A stretch of DNA of 10,712 bases from an uncultured Streptococcus sp. (GTDB taxonomy: Bacteria; Bacillota; Bacilli; Lactobacillales; Streptococcaceae): NCBI GenBank assembly GCA_902480035.1, contig CABSRC010000054.1:1-10712 (forward strand), in the 5' to 3' direction. Under the pieces are notes generated by a model, which saw only the letters and a list, made by a program, of their open reading frames with translations, was not told the origin of the DNA and searched no databases. Position 1 is the stretch's first letter, and every line of letters begins with the position of its first letter. Positions 6,760 to 10,712 of the stretch are shown here, in pieces. Position numbers and translations under genes: made by a program.

Positions 6760-7270
6760 GTTCTGCTAGATACCCCTCTTCTTCTTTGGTCGATATTCTC
6801 CCTAAAATAGCATTACGATGCGGATAGCGTCCAAATTGTTGGAGAATCTCCGCATGCATCTTCTCATACTTCAAGCGTTTTTCGAGCCCCGGTTGATCAA
6901 ACAAGCGCAAGGCTACTTCATGGACGACTAAGGATTCAGAATGCATAAAGGGCATATAGAAAAAACCTCTTTGTACAACTGGTAGATCCAAGGCTTGCTC
7001 TAACCCTTCTTGGGCCAAGACCAAGGCCAGGGAATCTGTCGCAAATGCTTGAGCCGTCCCTCGAAAAATGTTGCGAGGAATCTGGTCCAAGAGCAAAATC
7101 TCTGCTAAACGCCCTTCTGCTGTAGTGCGCCAGCCAAACAATTCCCCACGACTAGCCTTCCAATAGAGTCCCTCAAAGCGCTCCCGCATTTCTTGGTCCA
7201 ACGCATCCGATTTTTTAAACCAATCCTCTGGCTTCAACTCTTCAAACCAAAATCGTACTACTTCATTCAT
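6746..7270 (-). CDS. DUF924 family protein
   Basis: The product is 174 residues and clearly a DUF924 (TPR-like helical fold) protein. Seen motifs are FWFEELKPEDWFKKSDALD (7-25), LLLDQIPRNIFRGTAQAFATD (59-79), FFYMPFMHSES (103-113) and FGRYPHRNAILGR (146-158). Length matches the usual 170-200. There is no signal peptide or membrane segment, so it should be cytoplasmic. No biochemical role is established for the family that I can name. ATG at 7270 is 3 bases after the larE stop (7276-7274), with GGA about 7 bases upstream, and its 3' end overlaps nikA by 14 bases. It is firmly embedded between a cofactor-synthesis gene and a nickel-importer gene. Its His/Tyr/Asn-rich motifs could be imagined to bind a nucleotide or metal, but nothing in the sequence proves this. 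Confidence 0.9.
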   Translation of the reverse strand: MNEVVRFWFEELKPEDWFKKSDALDQEMRERFEGLYWKASRGELFGWRTTAEGRLAEILLLDQIPRNIFRGTAQAFATDSLALVLAQEGLEQALDLPVVQRGFFYMPFMHSESLVVHEVALRLFDQPGLEKRLKYEKMHAEILQQFGRYPHRNAILGRISTKEEEGYLAEHAGF

Positions 7271-7273
7271 GCC

Positions 7274-8122
7274 TTATTCCGCCATAATTTTTTCTTTGGT
7301 TTTTTCATCCAAAGAGTCATTCATCCGACCATACTTGTAACCAGCCAAATCCAAGGCTACATAAGTAAAGCCAATTTCCTTCATAAAGTCATTGATCTTG
7401 TCATGCATTTGGATCGCTTCAAGAAGATGGTCTTCTTCTACTTCGATACGGGCCAAGTCCCCATGCACGCGCACGCGGGCTTGCTCAAAACCAAGTCCTA
7501 CAAGGAACTCTTCCCCCTCAAAGACTCGTTGGACATTTTCCAAAGTGATTTTTACCCCGTATGGGAAGCGTGAGGCTACACTACAAGACGGAACCTTGTT
7601 CCAATTGGATACTCCTCTTTCCTTAGCCAATTGACGAATTTCTGTCTTATAGAGACCCGCTTCTTGCAAGACACTACGTACTCCCGCTTCGTTTCTAGCC
7701 TTGATACCTGGGCGGAAGTCGTCTATATCATCCATGATCATGCCGTCAACCAATTGCTCAAATCCCAATTCTGTGACAGAATCCTTAATGGTTTGGTACA
7801 TCAATTGCTTGGTGTAATACCAAATATTAGGAGTGTTGGCAGCAATACGCGGATCACTCAATTCTCTCATCTCAAGCCCCAGTATTGGTGCCCCCAACTG
7901 ATCCGCCAAATCAAGCGCTAAATTAAATTCCTCATCTGAGAAGAGTTCTGAATTCACCACTGCTGCAATCACATTGTCAGGCCCTAAGGTGTCCAAAGCA
8001 ACCTTTAAGAGATAGGAACTATCAATCCCACCAGAATAGGTAATGGCCACTTTTCCGATTTCCCGCAAAATGTCTTGTAATTTTTCTTCTTTTTCTTTTC
8101 TGATTTGTGCTTCTGTTGCCAT
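7274..8122 (-). CDS. larE: LarE, sacrificial sulfur transferase of nickel-pincer cofactor synthesis
   Basis: LarE adenylates the carboxylates of pyridinium-3,5-biscarboxylate mononucleotide (made by LarB) and converts them to thiocarboxylates, giving its own cysteine sulfur. The 282-residue product has the PP-loop ATP-binding motif SGGIDSS (30-36) of the N-type ATP pyrophosphatase fold. It contains a single cysteine, C180, in KVPSCSVASRF. With a constant offset of +4 this matches C176, the sacrificial cysteine of L. plantarum LarE, and W101, S184, E204 and R216 match W97, S180, E200 and R212 (numbers from memory). I chose ATG at 8122: it starts one base after the regulator stop, with GGAAGGG about 12 bases upstream. 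A TTG at 8143 would add 7 residues without a clear ribosome site. Unlike the L. plantarum layout, larE here leads the nickel-importer genes and diverges from larA. Confidence 0.94.
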   Translation of the reverse strand: MATEAQIRKEKEEKLQDILREIGKVAITYSGGIDSSYLLKVALDTLGPDNVIAAVVNSELFSDEEFNLALDLADQLGAPILGLEMRELSDPRIAANTPNIWYYTKQLMYQTIKDSVTELGFEQLVDGMIMDDIDDFRPGIKARNEAGVRSVLQEAGLYKTEIRQLAKERGVSNWNKVPSCSVASRFPYGVKITLENVQRVFEGEEFLVGLGFEQARVRVHGDLARIEVEEDHLLEAIQMHDKINDFMKEIGFTYVALDLAGYKYGRMNDSLDEKTKEKIMAE

Positions 8123-8123
8123 G

Positions 8124-8789
8124 TTAGAATGTTTCCCTTCCAATTAATTCTTCGATGCTTTCTGTATCCAAAATAATGATCTTTTGCTGTCGAATGTCTA
8201 AAACACCCTCCCGCTTTAATTCGTTCAGAATGCGATTGACACTGTTTCGGGTTGAAATCCCACAAAAACCAGCAATATCTTCGTTGGTAATATTAAAGTC
8301 AATCAAGACACCATCGTCCTGCTCTACCCCAAATAAGCTGCACAGCTTTTGTAGGTGGAAACAAACCGCGCCTTTTTTCCCATTCATCATCATGTACTGC
8401 TGGGATTCCATACTTTCAGACAGTTTATTGCGATAATAATCCCGTACGTAGTCTTGCAGTTCCTTCTTTTCTTTGACAAAGGTCCAAAACTTAACCCGAG
8501 GAATCCGATAAAAGCTTGCCTCGGCTGTTTCCACGCGTACATTAAAAGGCGAGTCTGTATAATTGGATACCTCGTCCCGTAACAGGGACACAATATCTGT
8601 CGCCTTTAAATAGGAAAAGTTAAATTCTCGACCATCACGCATGATGACACTCGTCTTGACAACCCCTTCTTTTAAAATATAGATATAGTCCTCTTTAATC
8701 CCGCGATAAGAGAGGTAGCTGTGGTACTTTTTCTTGATAATGGGCGTTCGCCTCTCTTCCAAGAATTTCACTAAAAATGCTGAATCCAC
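8124..8789 (-). CDS. PrfA/LarR-like Crp/Fnr family transcriptional regulator
   Basis: The product is 221 residues. An N-terminal cyclic-nucleotide-binding-like beta barrel (about 20-105) lacks the cAMP phosphate-binding RRSA motif. It is followed by a dimerization helix (about 107-135) and a winged helix-turn-helix (HTH about 167-197, TNEDIAGFCGISTRNSVNRI). From NGKKGAVC to LKREGVL it aligns by eye without gaps to Listeria PrfA (NGKLGSIC to LKQEKVI); the recognition-helix Arg (R186) corresponds to PrfA R188. Cysteines 143, 150 and 176 might sense redox or bind a ligand. GTG at 8789 has AAGGAGG 10 bases upstream. In L. plantarum the Crp/Fnr protein LarR activates lar genes in response to L-lactate; this gene occupies the same place. 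It starts the larE-DUF924-nik operon and lies divergent to larA, with a palindromic operator between. The effector is unknown. Confidence 0.88.
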   Translation of the reverse strand: MDSAFLVKFLEERRTPIIKKKYHSYLSYRGIKEDYIYILKEGVVKTSVIMRDGREFNFSYLKATDIVSLLRDEVSNYTDSPFNVRVETAEASFYRIPRVKFWTFVKEKKELQDYVRDYYRNKLSESMESQQYMMMNGKKGAVCFHLQKLCSLFGVEQDDGVLIDFNITNEDIAGFCGISTRNSVNRILNELKREGVLDIRQQKIIILDTESIEELIGRETF

Positions 8790-8851
8790 GCGCGATTTTC
8801 CTCCTTCTTCAATCCTTCATAGAAGTCACACTAATGATACACCTGTTCTTG

Positions 8852-8881
8852 ATTATCATAGTTAACATTTGTTAACATCAA
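8852..8881 (-). promoter_or_regulatory. Probable promoter of the regulator-larE-nik operon
   Basis: On the minus strand TTGATG (8881-8876) and GATAAT (8857-8852) are 18 bases apart, matching the -35 at 4 of 6 and the -10 at 5 of 6. An alternative -10 is TATGAT (8860-8855). The palindromic operator 8861-8876 fills the spacer, so a bound regulator would block this promoter. The leader to the GTG at 8789 would be about 55 bases. No second promoter was seen within the operon, whose genes overlap or sit 1-3 bases apart. Confidence 0.5.
8861..8876. promoter_or_regulatory. PrfA-box-like operator, perfect 16-bp palindrome
   Basis: GTTAACATTTGTTAAC is a perfect 7-2-7 inverted repeat. Its 14-bp core TTAACATTTGTTAA equals the PrfA box of the Listeria hly/plcA promoters as I remember it. 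The L. plantarum Lar box is also described as a 16-bp palindrome in the larR-larA gap. It is the only such site in the window and lies between two divergent genes, one of which encodes a PrfA-like protein. Confidence 0.8.
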
Positions 8882-8909
8882 TTAGTACACACCTCTTTTA
8901 AAAAAGAAT

Positions 8910-8940
8910 TATACTATAAGTATCAGTATTAATAAAGGAG
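8910..8940 (+). promoter_or_regulatory. larA promoter -10 and ribosome site
   Basis: TATACT (8910-8915) is a 5 of 6 -10 hexamer. The region 17-18 bases upstream (ACACAC/TACACA) is no -35, as expected of an activator-dependent promoter. Transcription would start near 8922, which puts the palindrome centre (8868.5) about 53 bases upstream. AAAGGAG (8934-8940) is the ribosome site, 10 bases before ATG 8951. TATAAG (8915-8920) is another candidate -10. Confidence 0.55.
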
Positions 8941-8950
8941 ATCGCAAATA

Positions 8951-10225
8951 ATGGTAGAAATTAAATTACCGTACGACAAAAAATCGATTGTAGCAAAGAT
9001 TCCAGATGAAAACTTTGCAGGATTGTTAGAGTCTAAGGCGGAAAACTTCCATAACCCACTGTCTGAAGAAGAAACTGTTGAACGTTCAATGGACAACCCT
9101 ATCGGCAGCCCAACTTTGGAAGAACTTGCTAAAGGCAAAAAAGACATCGTGTTGATCAGCTCTGACCACACTCGTCCCGTTCCTTCTCACATCATCACCC
9201 CAATCATTTTGCGTCGTATTCGCTCAGTTAACCCTGATGCACGTGTGCGTATCTTGGTTGCTACTGGTTTCCACCGTCCTTCAACTCGCGAAGAATTGAT
9301 CAACAAATACGGCCAAGAAATCGTTGACAATGAAGAAATCGTTATGCACATTTCAACAAATGACGACGACATGGTTAAAATCGGTCAACTTCCTTCAGGT
9401 GGGGATTGTATCATCAACAAGATCGCTGCTGAAGCTGACTTGTTGCTAGCAGAAGGATTCATCGAATCTCACTTCTTTGCTGGATTCTCAGGTGGACGTA
9501 AATCAGTCCTTCCAGGTATCGCTTCATACAAAACTATCATGGCGAACCACTCAGGTGACTTCATCAATTCTGATAAGGCACGTACTGGTAACCTTGACCA
9601 CAACCCAATCCACGAAGATATGCTTTACGCTGCTCGTACTGCAAACTTGGCCTTTATCGTCAATGTTGTATTGGACGGCGAAAAACACATCATCGGATCT
9701 TTCGCTGGGGACATGGTTGAAGCCCACAAAGTTGGTTGTGACTTCGTAGCAGACTTGGCACGTGTGTCTAAGATCGAAAGCGACATCACAATTTCTACAA
9801 ACGGTGGTTTCCCACTTGACCAAAACATCTACCAAGCTGTTAAAGGGATGACTGCAGCCGAAGCTTCTAACAAAGAAGGCGGAACAATCATCATGGTTGC
9901 TGGATGTGCAGACGGTCACGGTGGAGAAGGTTTCTATCGCAACCTTGCTGACGTAGAAGATCCAAAAGAATTCTTAGAACAAGCTATCAATACACCTCGT
10001 TTAGAGACTGTCCCAGACCAATGGACTTCTCAAATCTTGGCACGTATTTTGGTACACCACCATGTTATCTTTGTATCTGACCTTGTAGATCCTGAATTGA
10101 TCAAAGGTATGCACATGGAACTTGCAACTTCATTTGACGAAGCACTTGAAAAAGCCTTTGCACGTGAAGGAAAAGATGCTAAAGTAACAGTTATCCGCGA
10201 CGGACTTTCTGTCGTTGTTGAATAG
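8951..10225 (+). CDS. larA: Nickel-pincer-dependent lactate racemase LarA
   Basis: LarA interconverts L- and D-lactate by hydride transfer to and from the nickel-pincer nucleotide cofactor. The 424-residue product is full length. The catalytic and cofactor residues known from L. plantarum LarA appear at identical numbers: D72 and R75 in SSDHTRP, H108 in ATGFHRP, H174 in IESHFFAGFSGGRKS, K184 (covalent thioamide link to the cofactor) in GGRKS, and H200 (nickel ligand) in MANH. No key residue is missing. It is cytoplasmic, with no signal peptide. ATG at 8951 has AAAGGAG 10 bases upstream. Codon choice is strongly biased to the preferred set (CGT, GGT, GCT, AAC, GAC, ATC), more than in the nik genes, suggesting high expression. 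It is first in an operon with larB 8 bases downstream. LarA homologues may act on other 2-hydroxyacids, but the active-site match favours lactate. Confidence 0.95.
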   Translation: MVEIKLPYDKKSIVAKIPDENFAGLLESKAENFHNPLSEEETVERSMDNPIGSPTLEELAKGKKDIVLISSDHTRPVPSHIITPIILRRIRSVNPDARVRILVATGFHRPSTREELINKYGQEIVDNEEIVMHISTNDDDMVKIGQLPSGGDCIINKIAAEADLLLAEGFIESHFFAGFSGGRKSVLPGIASYKTIMANHSGDFINSDKARTGNLDHNPIHEDMLYAARTANLAFIVNVVLDGEKHIIGSFAGDMVEAHKVGCDFVADLARVSKIESDITISTNGGFPLDQNIYQAVKGMTAAEASNKEGGTIIMVAGCADGHGGEGFYRNLADVEDPKEFLEQAINTPRLETVPDQWTSQILARILVHHHVIFVSDLVDPELIKGMHMELATSFDEALEKAFAREGKDAKVTVIRDGLSVVVE

Positions 10226-10233
10226 AGTCAAAC

Positions 10234-10712
10234 ATGGATTTTCAACCCAATCTAGAACAGACACTCCGTTCTTTGCAAGCAGGTCATCTTTCCGTTGAGG
10301 ATGCGCTTGAGCAAATCAATGGAGTTAAAGAACTAGGGTATGCAGCAATTGATACTGACCGGCAACGTCGCAACGGCTTCCCTGAAGTCGTATATGGCGA
10401 AGGAAAGACAGTTGAGCAAATTGAAGGGATCCTGCAATTTCTTTCAGAAAAAGAATTGCCGATCCTCACAACAAGGGTCTCTCTCCAAAAGGGAGAGGCT
10501 CTTTCTCAGCGCTTTCCGACTGGCCACTATTATCCAGAAGCTCGCTGCTTCGTTCTCAACTCTAAAAAAGAAGAAGCCGATCCTAAACACTACATTGCGG
10601 TCGTCACTGCAGGGACAAGTGATGTTCCTGTTGCAGAAGAAGCTGCAGTCACTGCAGAAACCTTTGGCCATTCGGTTCACCGAATCTATGATGTGGGAGT
10701 CGCCGGCATCCA
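10234..10712 (+). CDS. larB: LarB, pyridinium-3,5-biscarboxylate mononucleotide synthase, N-terminal part
   Basis: LarB carboxylates and hydrolyses nicotinic acid adenine dinucleotide, the first step of nickel-pincer cofactor synthesis. The frame opens at ATG 10234 and is still open at the window end (159 codons of about 245). Seen are a helical N-terminus with the family motif I-D-T-D-R-Q-R-R-N-G-F-P-E-V-V-Y-G-E-G-K-T (about residues 41-61), then the start of the PurE/AIRC-like domain. That domain opens with VVTAGTSDVPVAEEAA and reaches YDVGVAGIH at the edge. The GTSD segment is the counterpart of the phosphate-binding loop of PurE. The start lies 8 bases after the larA stop, with only a weak purine run (AATAGAG) as ribosome site, so translation is probably coupled to larA. 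The catalytic cysteine expected near the C-terminus is outside the window, as is any larC. Confidence 0.93.
   Translation, partial: MDFQPNLEQTLRSLQAGHLSVEDALEQINGVKELGYAAIDTDRQRRNGFPEVVYGEGKTVEQIEGILQFLSEKELPILTTRVSLQKGEALSQRFPTGHYYPEARCFVLNSKKEEADPKHYIAVVTAGTSDVPVAEEAAVTAETFGHSVHRIYDVGVAGI

Noticed and set aside
8123..8143. TTG start for larE
   Set aside because: No good ribosome site and it overlaps the regulator; ATG at 8122 is one base after the regulator stop.
9187..9919. Minus-strand ORFs opposite larA
   Set aside because: Shadow frames of a strongly coding gene with no ribosome sites or known domains.
1..10712. CRISPR array, tRNA, rRNA, insertion sequence or phage genes
   Set aside because: No regularly spaced repeats, cloverleaf tRNA with TTC loop, transposase or integrase sequence was found.

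Overview
The window looks like chromosomal DNA of a low- to mid-GC Streptococcus, possibly of the sanguinis/mitis type. Reasons are the strong AGGAGG-like ribosome sites, the tight gene packing, an extended -10 promoter (TGGTATAAT), the streptococcal-style structured intergenic repeat near the left end, and the codon use. The species call is an inference; no rRNA or marker gene is present.

Layout. Bases 1-174 are the 3' end of a DEDDh-type 3'-5' exonuclease gene (+). Bases 175-358 hold a multi-hairpin intergenic repeat that ends in a terminator. Bases 382-681 (-) encode a YbaB/EbfC nucleoid protein, and 847-1620 (+) a class I SAM methyltransferase. The gap 1621-1908 holds a 241-bp hairpin-rich segment bracketed by two perfect 27-bp copies of a terminator. 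From 8789 down to 1909 (-) runs one tightly packed eight-gene operon: a PrfA-like Crp/Fnr regulator, larE, a DUF924 protein, and a five-gene nickel/peptide-type ABC importer in the order A-D-E-B-C. Divergently from 8951 (+) run larA and larB; larB leaves the window, and larC is expected beyond it but is not seen.

How it fits together. LarB, LarC and LarE build the nickel-pincer nucleotide (NPN) cofactor of the lactate racemase LarA. The ABC importer would supply the nickel. The regulator sits at the head of the transport/larE operon and diverges from larA. Between them is one perfect 16-bp palindrome, GTTAACATTTGTTAAC, whose core equals the Listeria PrfA box as I recall it. The regulator's C-terminal half also resembles PrfA by eye. 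The simplest model is one PrfA/LarR-type switch controlling cofactor synthesis, nickel uptake and racemization from a bidirectional promoter, with possible autoregulation. All key LarA residues lie at the same numbers as in Lactobacillus plantarum LarA, so the enzyme should be active.

Least explained are the DUF924 gene inside the operon, the methyltransferase facing the transporter, the binding protein without a lipobox, and the duplicated terminator around a structured insert.
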